Shown here: positions 1 to 5,706 of the stretch, one piece after another
Layout: every line of letters begins with the position of its first letter
How positions within the stretch are numbered: position 1 is the first letter of the stretch
Assembly: GCA_910578655.1 (NCBI GenBank)
Contig: CAJTQE010000090.1
Span: 1-5,706 of the forward strand
Length of the DNA: 5,706 bases
DNA from: an uncultured Christensenella sp.
GTDB taxonomy: Bacteria; Bacillota; Clostridia; Christensenellales; Borkfalkiaceae
Direction of reading: 5' to 3'
Program-made: the position numbers and the translations under genes
Notes under the pieces: model-generated
The model's database searches: none
Told to the model about the DNA's origin: nothing
The model's input: only the letters and a program-made list of their open reading frames with translations

Positions 1-143
1 CGTCGATTTACCTTGTATATTACCGTGTTCGTTTTTGCGGTAAGTCGGTGCACCAAGACAAGCCTAAATTGAATTATAAGGAATGTTTGATTTAGGCTTT
101 TTCTATGCGTTCCATTTGATAGCATTATAATTCGAGATTCAGA
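1..143. other. Left-edge intergenic region, no identifiable gene
   Basis: This stretch lies beyond the terminator of the minus-strand cluster. All three plus-strand frames are open from the edge but only briefly: they stop at 41-43, 70-72 and 93-95, which is too short to identify a protein. The frame ending at 43 leaves the best spacing to the hairpin at 60-99, but its 13 codons show nothing recognisable. The frame ending at 95 reads as a charged, hydrophilic tail but would stop inside the hairpin. A GGTGCACC palindrome lies at 47-54 and a 6-bp inverted repeat (TTACCG/CGGTAA) at 20-25 and 38-43. I could not match either to a known RNA or operator. The most economical reading is the 3' end of an unseen plus-strand gene. 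Confidence 0.4.
60..104 (+). terminator. Possible rho-independent terminator, plus strand
   Basis: A 10-bp perfect inverted repeat pairs 60-69 (core AGCCTAAA) with 90-99 (core TTTAGGCT), around a 20-nt A+T-rich loop. It is followed on the plus strand by five T at 98-102, then CT. The minus-strand side has no T run, so the element is directional. The loop is longer and the stem less GC-rich than in a strong intrinsic terminator. It would end transcription entering from the left edge, back to back with the minus-strand terminator at 144-183. Confidence 0.5.
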
Positions 144-183
144 CAAAAAAATCCTCCCAAAAGTTTGTCCAACTTTTGGGAGG
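144..183 (-). terminator. Strong rho-independent terminator of the rpiB operon
   Basis: Read on the minus strand, CCTCCCAAAAGTT (183-171) pairs perfectly with AACTTTTGGGAGG (165-153) across a 5-nt loop. One A and then seven T (151-145) follow. The 13-bp stem with a GC-rich base and a T tract is a classic intrinsic terminator. It starts 24 nt after the rpiB stop codon, so it is the natural end of the six-gene cluster. No T tract follows the stem on the plus strand, so it should work in one direction only. Confidence 0.93.
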
Positions 184-207
184 CATATCATTTTGGTACG
201 CGGTTTG

Positions 208-657
208 TTATTTACCGTATTTTTTTTCTATTGAATTAATTTTATCTACGCGGCGTTGGTGTCTGCCGCCTTCAAACTGAGTTTTTAAAAACACGTCGAC
301 AATTTGCAGAGCATAACCCTCTCCGACGACTTTTTCGCCCATTGCCAGAACGTTGGCATCGTTGTGCCGGCGCGTAAATTCGGCGCAGTAAGAATCGTGA
401 CAGTGCGCGCAGCGAACGCCCGGCACTTTATTTGCGACAATAGAAACGCCTATACCCGTAGAGCAGATAATTATGCCCTTGTCGCATTTACCGGAAGCAA
501 CCGCCTCCGCAGCGGGCAATGCAAAATCCGGATAGTCACAACTATCAAAACTATCCGTTCCGTAATCCAAAACTTCATATCCGTCAGAAGTTAAATGTTC
601 TTTTATTTTGTTTTTTAAATTTAATCCGCCGTGATCGGCAGCAACAGCAATTTTCAT
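208..657 (-). CDS. rpiB: Ribose-5-phosphate isomerase B
   Basis: RpiB interconverts ribulose 5-phosphate and ribose 5-phosphate in the non-oxidative pentose phosphate pathway in the cytoplasm. The product of 149 residues is the usual family length. Visible family features are the N-terminal AADHGG (residues 6-11), the phosphate/active-site loop CSTGIG (65-70) with the likely catalytic Cys65, the RRHNDAN segment (96-102) with His98, and the C-terminal GGRHQRRVDKI arginine cluster (130-140). An in-frame ATG three codons upstream (664-666) would add MCN and overlap ywlE by 8 nt. I chose the ATG at 655-657 because it gives the family-typical MKIA start and sits 1 nt after the ywlE stop. Neither start has a clear Shine-Dalgarno, so coupling to ywlE is likely. 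Some RpiB relatives (LacA/LacB, allose-phosphate isomerases) share the fold, but no sugar-catabolism neighbours suggest them. An A8 run lies close to the 3' end. Confidence 0.95.
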   Translation of the reverse strand: MKIAVAADHGGLNLKNKIKEHLTSDGYEVLDYGTDSFDSCDYPDFALPAAEAVASGKCDKGIIICSTGIGVSIVANKVPGVRCAHCHDSYCAEFTRRHNDANVLAMGEKVVGEGYALQIVDVFLKTQFEGGRHQRRVDKINSIEKKYGK

Positions 658-658
658 A

Positions 659-1108
659 TTACACATCTTTATAATTTTTTATAAATTCATTTATAATTTT
701 ATCGCAAGCTTTATTTATCGCATCGCGCGTGATACGGTATGCCTGTAAATCCATACCGTAAGGGTCGGGAATATCGTAACCGCAAATCTCTTTTACACAA
801 ACGACATTGCCGCAATCCTCCAAAACCTGTTTTTGCGAGGCAGTCATACATATCACCAGAGTGCTTGACGAAATTATTTTTTGCGTAAGCTGTTTAGGTG
901 CAAAGTTATCCGACACTATTCCTGCTTCAAATAACGCCAGCTTACTGTTCAGGCTTATGGTTCCGCCGACTTCCGCGTTAATACCGCAAGACGAAACGTC
1001 CCACCACTTTATTTTATTTTTTTTAATTTTGTCACGAAGGAGCAATTCAGCCATAGGACTGCGGCAAGTATTGCCGGTACAGACAAAAAGAATTTTTTTT
1101 CTTTTCAT
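659..1108 (-). CDS. ywlE: Low-molecular-weight protein phosphatase, probable protein arginine phosphatase (YwlE type)
   Basis: The 149-residue protein is a cytoplasmic member of the low-molecular-weight protein tyrosine phosphatase family. The P-loop CTGNTCR (10-16) gives the CX5R signature, with nucleophile Cys10 and phosphate-binding Arg16. DPYG at 115-118 supplies the general acid Asp115. Thr14 of the loop corresponds to the Thr that in Bacillus subtilis YwlE favours phosphoarginine, where tyrosine phosphatases usually carry Ile. I therefore infer arginine phosphatase activity opposing an McsB-type kinase, which is not visible here. The ATG overlaps the ywlC stop by one base (TAATG), indicating coupled translation, and there is no Shine-Dalgarno at normal spacing. 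The order ywlC-ywlE-rpiB is common in Firmicutes. Two A8 runs fall in the gene, at 1093-1100 and 1017-1024, but the frame is intact. Tyrosine phosphatase activity remains the alternative. Confidence 0.9.
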   Translation of the reverse strand: MKRKKILFVCTGNTCRSPMAELLLRDKIKKNKIKWWDVSSCGINAEVGGTISLNSKLALFEAGIVSDNFAPKQLTQKIISSSTLVICMTASQKQVLEDCGNVVCVKEICGYDIPDPYGMDLQAYRITRDAINKACDKIINEFIKNYKDV

Positions 1109-2100
1109 TATTGTTTACACGCCTTTTCAAGTCTGTTTATAACGCCGACCATAACGCCGTCCTGCTTTTGAGGTGAAATTGCAATTATAAGTTGGGCCTT
1201 ATCTTCACCCTCTCTAAGCTTTGCATAAAGGTTAGAAGCAATTTCATTTTCACTGTCGCCGAGATTTAAAATATTTTCAACGCCGACAAGCTTTGCGGTG
1301 GCGCCGTCGCACAGTATAAAGGTTTTTACGCCGTTGGAAGTTTGACGCTTATATTCTTCAACCGCCTTATCCGCCTTATCAAAAGCAAACAGCATCGTTT
1401 TGCAATTAGGCGAATAATGCTTGTATTTCATGCCCGGCGAACGGGCAACTTCGCCCTTACGCAATTTATATTCGTTACATACGCCAACGCATTCTTCTAT
1501 CATTTCGCGCGTTATAAGTCCGCTTCTTAACACAGCAGGCACTTCTCCGGTGCAGTCTAAAACGGTGCTTTCAATTCCGCCGGTACACTTTCCGCCGTCT
1601 AAAACGAGCTGAATTTTACCGTTCAAATCAGCATAAACGTGTTCCGCGCTGACGGGGCTGACATGTTTGGAAATATTAGCCGACGGTGCGGCAACGGGAA
1701 TGTCGACGTATTTTAAAAAATCCTGCGCGCCGCTGTGCGACGGTATGCGTATTGCAAGAGTATCAAGTCCGCAAGACACAGACTTGGCAACTTTTCCGCA
1801 ACTTTTATACACAAGCGTCAAAGGTCCGGGCAGAAACTTTGCGGCAAGTTTCTTTGCGTAATCCGGAACGAACGAAACAAGCGAAGAGATATCGTAATCT
1901 TTATGAACGTGGACTATCAACGGATTATCCGCAGGCCTGCCCTTTATAGCGAAGATATTTTTAACCGCCCCTTCATCAAACGCGTTTGCGCCTAAGCCGT
2001 AGACCGTTTCCGTAGGAAACGCGACAGCCCCTCCATTTAATATTATACCCTTTGCAAGCGATAATGAAACAGCGTCTATCGTAAGAATATTAGTTTGCAT
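1108..2100 (-). CDS. ywlC: L-threonylcarbamoyladenylate synthase, long Sua5 type
   Basis: This enzyme makes L-threonylcarbamoyl-AMP from threonine, bicarbonate and ATP. That is the first step of t6A37 modification of ANN-decoding tRNAs; TsaD/TsaB/TsaE then transfer the group. The 330-residue product has an N-terminal YrdC/TsaC domain (about 12-200) with FPTETVYGLGANA (28-40), KGRPADNPLIVHV (53-65), PGPLTLVY (91-98), RIPSH (118-122) and APSANIS (138-144). A Sua5 linker with SPGMKYKHYSP (221-231) follows, then a C-terminal Sua5 domain (about 235-327). The length matches the two-domain Sua5/YwlC form rather than the short TsaC of about 190 residues. The start is 2 nt after the dnaB stop. A GAGGGAG stretch at 2114-2120, inside the last dnaB codons, could be its ribosome binding site, but the 13-nt spacing is long. 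The tsaD, tsaB and tsaE genes are not in the window. Confidence 0.96.
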   Translation of the reverse strand: MQTNILTIDAVSLSLAKGIILNGGAVAFPTETVYGLGANAFDEGAVKNIFAIKGRPADNPLIVHVHKDYDISSLVSFVPDYAKKLAAKFLPGPLTLVYKSCGKVAKSVSCGLDTLAIRIPSHSGAQDFLKYVDIPVAAPSANISKHVSPVSAEHVYADLNGKIQLVLDGGKCTGGIESTVLDCTGEVPAVLRSGLITREMIEECVGVCNEYKLRKGEVARSPGMKYKHYSPNCKTMLFAFDKADKAVEEYKRQTSNGVKTFILCDGATAKLVGVENILNLGDSENEIASNLYAKLREGEDKAQLIIAISPQKQDGVMVGVINRLEKACKQ

Positions 2101-2102
2101 AT

Positions 2103-3530
2103 TTAAAAAGGCGCTCCCTCATCCGGTGCAACGAAAGGAATTTCTTCACTTTGCGAGAACTTTTCGGGAGGCGGCTCATAGCCCTGTTCGGGGTCGGGAT
2201 TGACAAACTTTGTCAGCTCGCCCTTGAAACGCAAAGGTATTCTGTCAAGTCCGCCGTTTCTGTGCTTTGCAATAATTAAGTCAGCCATACCCTTTTTGAT
2301 ATTGTTTTTGACAATATCCTCTTCTTTCATATTTACGTCGGGACGGCTTATGAACATAACAATGTCGGCGTCCTGCTCTATCGCGCCCGATTCACGCAGG
2401 TCGGAAAGCTGAGGGTCGCCCGACTGAATTCGGCGAAGCTGTGACAGTGCGATTACTGGAACGTTGAGTTCCTTTGCCATAATTTTAAGTTCACGCGTGA
2501 TAGCAGCAACTTCCTGCGTTCTGTTTTGTTCCGCGCTCTCTTTTCCGCTTGACATAAGCTGGATATAGTCTATCATAACAAGGTCAAGCTTGCCGTTGTT
2601 TTTAGCCTTTATTCTGCGGCACTTTGATAAAATTTCCATAGGCGTGACGCGTGAAGAATCATCGATATTAATTCTGCTTTTTTTGAGCGCGTCGCTCGCC
2701 TTTATAAGTTTACGCCAATCGTTTGGCGTAAGTTTGCCGGACAGTGCATCCGCCATACTTACACCGGCATAACCGCAAAGAAGCCTTTGGATTATCTGTA
2801 CTTCGGGCATTTCCAACGAAAATACCGCACAGACGGCGTCGCAACAAAGTGCGGCGTGTTCAACGATATTCATTGCAAGCGAAGTTTTGCCCATACCCGG
2901 ACGGGCGGCAAGGACGATTAAGTCCGACTTTTGCAAACCGTTGGTAAGTCTGTCGAGACGGGTAAAGCCGGTGCTGAGACCCCTGAATGCGTCTTTATCC
3001 TTTGAAAGTTTTTCAAACTTGTCTATTACGTCGTCAACGCCGGTGCTTTCGCGTATATCCTTTATATCGGACGTATCGTTTACGCTTGAAATGTCGTAAA
3101 TAAGTTTTTCGGCAAGCTGAATACTTTTTACGCTGTCATCGCTTGACTTGGCGTATTCCTCTATTTCACCTGCGGCACGAATTAAGCTTCTGTTGACGCT
3201 GTTGCGTTTTATTATGTCAAGGTAATACCTGTAATTTGCCGCCGACGGCGCAAGCTGGGCAAGTTCGGTAACATAGGTTATACCGCCTGCTTTGTCGAGA
3301 TTCCCGCTGCTGTCAAGCCTATCGCAAAGCGTGACTATATCAACGGGCTTGCGCTCGTTATAAGTCATCTTCATCGCAGAGAGTATATAGCGGTGAGATT
3401 CCTGATAAAAGTCGTTTTCTTCAAGCTCTTCCAAAACTTCGGAGAGTATTTCATTATCTATCAGCAGACAACTTAAAAGGGCTTGCTCCGCTTCAAGATT
3501 ATTGGGCATAACGTTATTCTTTTTTGCCAT
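2103..3530 (-). CDS. dnaB: Replicative DNA helicase
   Basis: DnaB is the hexameric 5'-to-3' helicase that unwinds DNA at the replication fork and works with primase DnaG. (The Bacillus subtilis gene is called dnaC.) The 475-residue product is close to the usual length. It has an N-terminal helical domain beginning with NNLEAEQALL (10-19), a linker (about 150-185) and a RecA-like C-terminal domain. Visible motifs are Walker A ARPGMGKT (209-216) with Lys215, the catalytic Glu240 in SLEMP, Walker B LVMIDYIQL (317-325) with Asp321, ALSQLRR (361-367), RESGAIEQDADI (379-390), and KHRNG (422-426), whose basic residues serve as trans-acting fingers. There is no intein. A 32-residue tail rich in Pro and acidic residues ends in a motif like the SSB tip (see findings). 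The start is 6 nt after pepF without a clear Shine-Dalgarno; a second ATG at codon 8 is a less likely start. The rplI gene, a frequent dnaB neighbour, is not present. Confidence 0.97.
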   Translation of the reverse strand: MAKKNNVMPNNLEAEQALLSCLLIDNEILSEVLEELEENDFYQESHRYILSAMKMTYNERKPVDIVTLCDRLDSSGNLDKAGGITYVTELAQLAPSAANYRYYLDIIKRNSVNRSLIRAAGEIEEYAKSSDDSVKSIQLAEKLIYDISSVNDTSDIKDIRESTGVDDVIDKFEKLSKDKDAFRGLSTGFTRLDRLTNGLQKSDLIVLAARPGMGKTSLAMNIVEHAALCCDAVCAVFSLEMPEVQIIQRLLCGYAGVSMADALSGKLTPNDWRKLIKASDALKKSRINIDDSSRVTPMEILSKCRRIKAKNNGKLDLVMIDYIQLMSSGKESAEQNRTQEVAAITRELKIMAKELNVPVIALSQLRRIQSGDPQLSDLRESGAIEQDADIVMFISRPDVNMKEEDIVKNNIKKGMADLIIAKHRNGGLDRIPLRFKGELTKFVNPDPEQGYEPPPEKFSQSEEIPFVAPDEGAPF

Positions 3531-3536
3531 AGTAAA

Positions 3537-5312
3537 TTAAATTCCCATCAAACGCTCGAATTCTTTAAGCGTATTTTCAAACTCCTTCATTGCGAAATCA
3601 AACGGCTTATCCGTCGAAAGGTCTACGCCTGCAAGCTTCAAAAGCGATACGGGGTCTGTTGAGCTTCCTCCCGAAAGGAATTTTAAGTAATCCTTTACCG
3701 CCCTGTCGCCTTCGGTTAAAATGCGGTTAGCTATGTTGATTGCAGAAATTATACCGGTTGCGTATTTATAAACGTAAAATGCGTTATAGAAGTGAGGTAT
3801 TCTCGCCCATTCGCAAGAAATATTGTAATCGTGCTCGATGTCTTTTCCGTAATATTTCTTGCCTATATCCGCGTAGATTGAGCAAAGTCCTTCCTTAGTT
3901 AAAGGTTCGCCCCTTTCGGCGACGTCGTGCGCGGCATATTCAAACTCGGCAAACATCGTCTGTCTGAACAACGTTGCGCGAATCATATCGAGATAATAAT
4001 TTAAGATATACTTTTTGAATTTCGCGTCGGTGTTGTTTTTCAACATATATTTGAGAAGAAGAACTTCATTTACGGTACTTGCAACTTCCGCAACGAAAAT
4101 TCTGTAATTATGCTTTGCATAGGGCTGATTTTCGCTTGAAAAATAGCTGTGAAGCGAATGTCCCATCTCGTGGGCAACGGTAAAAATATTGTCAAGCTCG
4201 GGCTGATAGTTTAAAAGAACATAAGGATGAACGCCGTAAGCGTAAGTGCTGTAAGCACCGCTGCGCTTGCCTTCGGTTTCCTCTACGTCTATCCATCTCT
4301 CGTCATATCCCTTTTTCAAAAGCGCCTGATATTCCTTGCCGAGAGGCTCTAACCCTTTAATAATGTAGTCGTAAGCTTCGTCGTAGTTCATTTTAAGCTC
4401 GGCCCCTTCTACGAGCGAAGTATACATATCGTAGAAATAGAGTTTGTCATAGCCGAGAAGTTTCTTCCTGTCTGAAACGTAACGGTGAAGTACGGAAAGG
4501 TTTTTATCGACAGTCTTTAAAAGGTTGTCGTAAACCGACCTGTCCACATCCTCCGAAAAGAGCGCCTTTTCAAGACACGAACCGTATTTATATACCTTGC
4601 TGTAAAAGATGTCCGCTTTGACGTTTCCGACGTACGCCGTAGTTATGGTGTTTATAAGCGAATTATACGCACCGTAATATTTGTCATAAGCTTCTTTGCG
4701 CTTATTTCTGTCGGTAGAACGCAGGATAATGCCGTAAAGTCCGTGCAAAAGCTTGACGTTTTGACCCTCAAACTCCATTTCGGGCAGCGGAACTTCCAAA
4801 TTGTCTATCATTGAAAACGTTTCGCGGAAGTTATGAAAAACTTCTCCCGCCATACTTACAAGCTTTTCTTCCTGCTCTGAAACGGTGTGGGGCTTATGTT
4901 TGATTATGCCTTTTAAAACGTAATCGTAGTCGCAAAATCTTTTATCATTGACAAGCGACAAGAGGTATTCATCGGACTGCTTTGCCATTTCAGGCGAGAA
5001 GAACGCCTGTTCGGTAGCATACTTCGTATACATCGAATAAATTCTGGCATCGTACGCAGCGTATTTTGTAACCGCAGTATCTTCGTGGTGCTTCATCGAA
5101 GCGTACACGGCAAGCCTATCGAACCTTTTACCGAATTCGTCGTCGGCTTTAAAAAACTTCAAAAGCGTATCGCTATCGCCGAGTTTGCCGGCAAAGCGCG
5201 AAAAATCTATCTGCTTTTCAAGTTCGGCAAACTCTTTTTCCCACTGTTCATCGGTTGAAAAAATGTCTTCAACCTTCCATTTATATTGGTTTTTAACTTC
5301 AATTCTTTTCAT
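3537..5312 (-). CDS. pepF: Oligoendopeptidase F (M3B family zinc metallopeptidase)
   Basis: PepF is a cytoplasmic zinc peptidase that cuts oligopeptides internally; known homologues handle peptides of roughly 7-17 residues. The 591-residue length fits the family (about 600). The active site is TVAHEMGHSLHSYF (378-391): His381 and His385 bind zinc, Glu382 is the catalytic base, and the third ligand is probably Glu409 in FVAEVASTVNE (406-416). An N-terminal helical region (about 1-190) precedes the catalytic lobe, and the C-terminal part carries the family-like EWARIPHFYNAFYVYKYATG (501-520) substrate-side segment. No signal peptide or membrane segment is seen, in line with a cytoplasmic enzyme. 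The gene has the only canonical ribosome binding site of the cluster, overlapping the lepB stop. Clearance of peptides, possibly including signal-peptide remnants, is suggested by its position behind lepB, but that role is an inference. Confidence 0.96.
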   Translation of the reverse strand: MKRIEVKNQYKWKVEDIFSTDEQWEKEFAELEKQIDFSRFAGKLGDSDTLLKFFKADDEFGKRFDRLAVYASMKHHEDTAVTKYAAYDARIYSMYTKYATEQAFFSPEMAKQSDEYLLSLVNDKRFCDYDYVLKGIIKHKPHTVSEQEEKLVSMAGEVFHNFRETFSMIDNLEVPLPEMEFEGQNVKLLHGLYGIILRSTDRNKRKEAYDKYYGAYNSLINTITTAYVGNVKADIFYSKVYKYGSCLEKALFSEDVDRSVYDNLLKTVDKNLSVLHRYVSDRKKLLGYDKLYFYDMYTSLVEGAELKMNYDEAYDYIIKGLEPLGKEYQALLKKGYDERWIDVEETEGKRSGAYSTYAYGVHPYVLLNYQPELDNIFTVAHEMGHSLHSYFSSENQPYAKHNYRIFVAEVASTVNEVLLLKYMLKNNTDAKFKKYILNYYLDMIRATLFRQTMFAEFEYAAHDVAERGEPLTKEGLCSIYADIGKKYYGKDIEHDYNISCEWARIPHFYNAFYVYKYATGIISAINIANRILTEGDRAVKDYLKFLSGGSSTDPVSLLKLAGVDLSTDKPFDFAMKEFENTLKEFERLMGI

Positions 5313-5318
5313 ATTTTT

Positions 5319-5323
5319 CTCCT
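5319..5323 (-). promoter_or_regulatory. Shine-Dalgarno of pepF overlapping the lepB stop codon
   Basis: AGGAG on the minus strand lies 6 nt before the pepF ATG (5310-5312). Its first two bases (5323-5322) are the last two of the lepB TAG stop (5324-5322), so a ribosome terminating on lepB uncovers the site directly. It is the only textbook ribosome binding site at ideal spacing in the window and confirms the pepF start. Confidence 0.85.
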
Positions 5324-5706
5324 ATTTTAAGCCGAAAAAGCTCGGCAACTGAAATTTGAAATAACTGTAAACCGCAGTGCAAAACGATTTGTGTTCAAGC
5401 GACCACTTTGTGACTACGCCGTCCAAATTGTCCAGCGGAAAAGCTCCGTAATCGCGACTGTCAAGACTGATATTTCTATTGTCGCCCAAAAGGAAGAAAT
5501 GTCCTCCTTTTACAACATATCCGTCGTCACTGTGGAAATTATTTTTTTTTGTGTTCGGATCGTTGCAGTCAGGGTCTAAATACTCCTCTTCAACGCACGT
5601 GAAATCTGTTTGACCCTTATACTTTATATATAACTGACCTTTATCAAGTCTGACCGTATCTCCGCCGAACGCTATTGCACGCTTAATCAAATATTCGCCC
5701 TTGCCG
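5322..5706 (-). CDS. lepB: Signal peptidase I, C-terminal part (5' end outside window)
   Basis: Type I signal peptidase cleaves signal peptides from exported proteins at the outer face of the cytoplasmic membrane, using a Ser/Lys dyad. The reading frame is open to the window edge, giving 127 visible residues. A TTG at 5688-5690 could be mistaken for a start, but in-frame GKGEY codons precede it, and it is part of box D (LIKRAIAFGGDTV). The Lys codon at 5682-5684 is the expected general base. Box E, GDNRNISLDSRDYG (5445-5486), carries the conserved Ser and Asp that position the Lys. The transmembrane anchor and the box B catalytic Ser must lie beyond the edge. Box D has AFGGD where GLPGD is common, which is a mild variant. 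The gene contains an A9 run (5532-5540) between boxes D and E. The stop is 9 nt before pepF. This need not be the only signal peptidase in the genome. Confidence 0.93.
   Translation of the reverse strand, partial: GKGEYLIKRAIAFGGDTVRLDKGQLYIKYKGQTDFTCVEEEYLDPDCNDPNTKKNNFHSDDGYVVKGGHFFLLGDNRNISLDSRDYGAFPLDNLDGVVTKWSLEHKSFCTAVYSYFKFQLPSFFGLK

Noticed and set aside
1..60. tRNA, tmRNA or other structured RNA at the left edge
   Set aside because: The palindrome and short inverted repeat do not form a cloverleaf or match the conserved 3' ends of tmRNA or RNase P RNA that I can recall.
304..594. Plus-strand ORF of 96 codons
   Set aside because: It lies fully antisense inside rpiB, whose motifs are clear, and has no recognisable domain or ribosome binding site.
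655..666. Upstream ATG for rpiB giving an MCNM start
   Set aside because: It overlaps ywlE by 8 nt and has no ribosome binding site, while the MKIA start matches the family N-terminus and length.
1667..1995. Several overlapping plus-strand ORFs of 64-87 codons
   Set aside because: All are antisense to the YrdC domain of ywlC. Their basic, low-complexity character is what out-of-frame readings of this gene give.
2103..3530. Intein or insertion in dnaB
   Set aside because: dnaB is a common intein host, but the Walker A and the other helicase motifs are contiguous and the length is normal.
5688..5690. TTG as a start codon of a short protein
   Set aside because: The frame is open to the window edge and the TTG is inside signal peptidase box D, so it is an internal Leu codon of a truncated lepB.
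1..5706. CRISPR array, mobile element or defence system
   Set aside because: No spaced direct repeats, transposase, integrase or defence domains are visible, and every long ORF on the coding strand is a known housekeeping gene.

Overview
The window is a compact minus-strand housekeeping cluster from a low-GC Gram-positive bacterium. The best fit is an uncultured or gut-type member of the Clostridia (Bacillota). This rests on the A+T-rich sequence with A8-A9 runs, the CTGNTCR signature of the YwlE arginine-phosphatase type, the long Sua5-type YwlC next to ywlE and rpiB (a common Firmicutes order), and an M3B oligoendopeptidase F. The exact lineage cannot be fixed by eye.

Layout in transcription order, right to left: a signal peptidase I gene (lepB, 5' end cut off by the window edge), oligoendopeptidase F (pepF), replicative DNA helicase (dnaB), L-threonylcarbamoyladenylate synthase (ywlC/sua5), low-molecular-weight protein arginine/tyrosine phosphatase (ywlE) and ribose-5-phosphate isomerase B (rpiB). 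The junctions are 9 nt, 6 nt, 2 nt, a 1-nt overlap and 1 nt, so the six genes read as one transcription unit with translational coupling. Only pepF has a textbook Shine-Dalgarno at good spacing. A strong intrinsic terminator (13-bp perfect stem plus seven T) lies 24 nt beyond rpiB and closes the unit. The operon promoter is not in the window.

Positions 1-143 hold no recognisable gene. A second, weaker hairpin with a short T run points the other way, so an unseen plus-strand gene probably ends near the left edge, converging on the cluster.

Functionally the cluster mixes protein export (LepB), peptide turnover (PepF), replication (DnaB), universal tRNA t6A37 modification (YwlC), reversal of protein phosphorylation, probably phosphoarginine (YwlE), and the pentose phosphate pathway (RpiB). 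I see no mobile element, CRISPR, RNA gene or defence system. The points most worth a second look are an SSB-tip-like acidic/proline-phenylalanine end on DnaB, the lepB-pepF pairing, and the arginine-phosphatase signature of YwlE.
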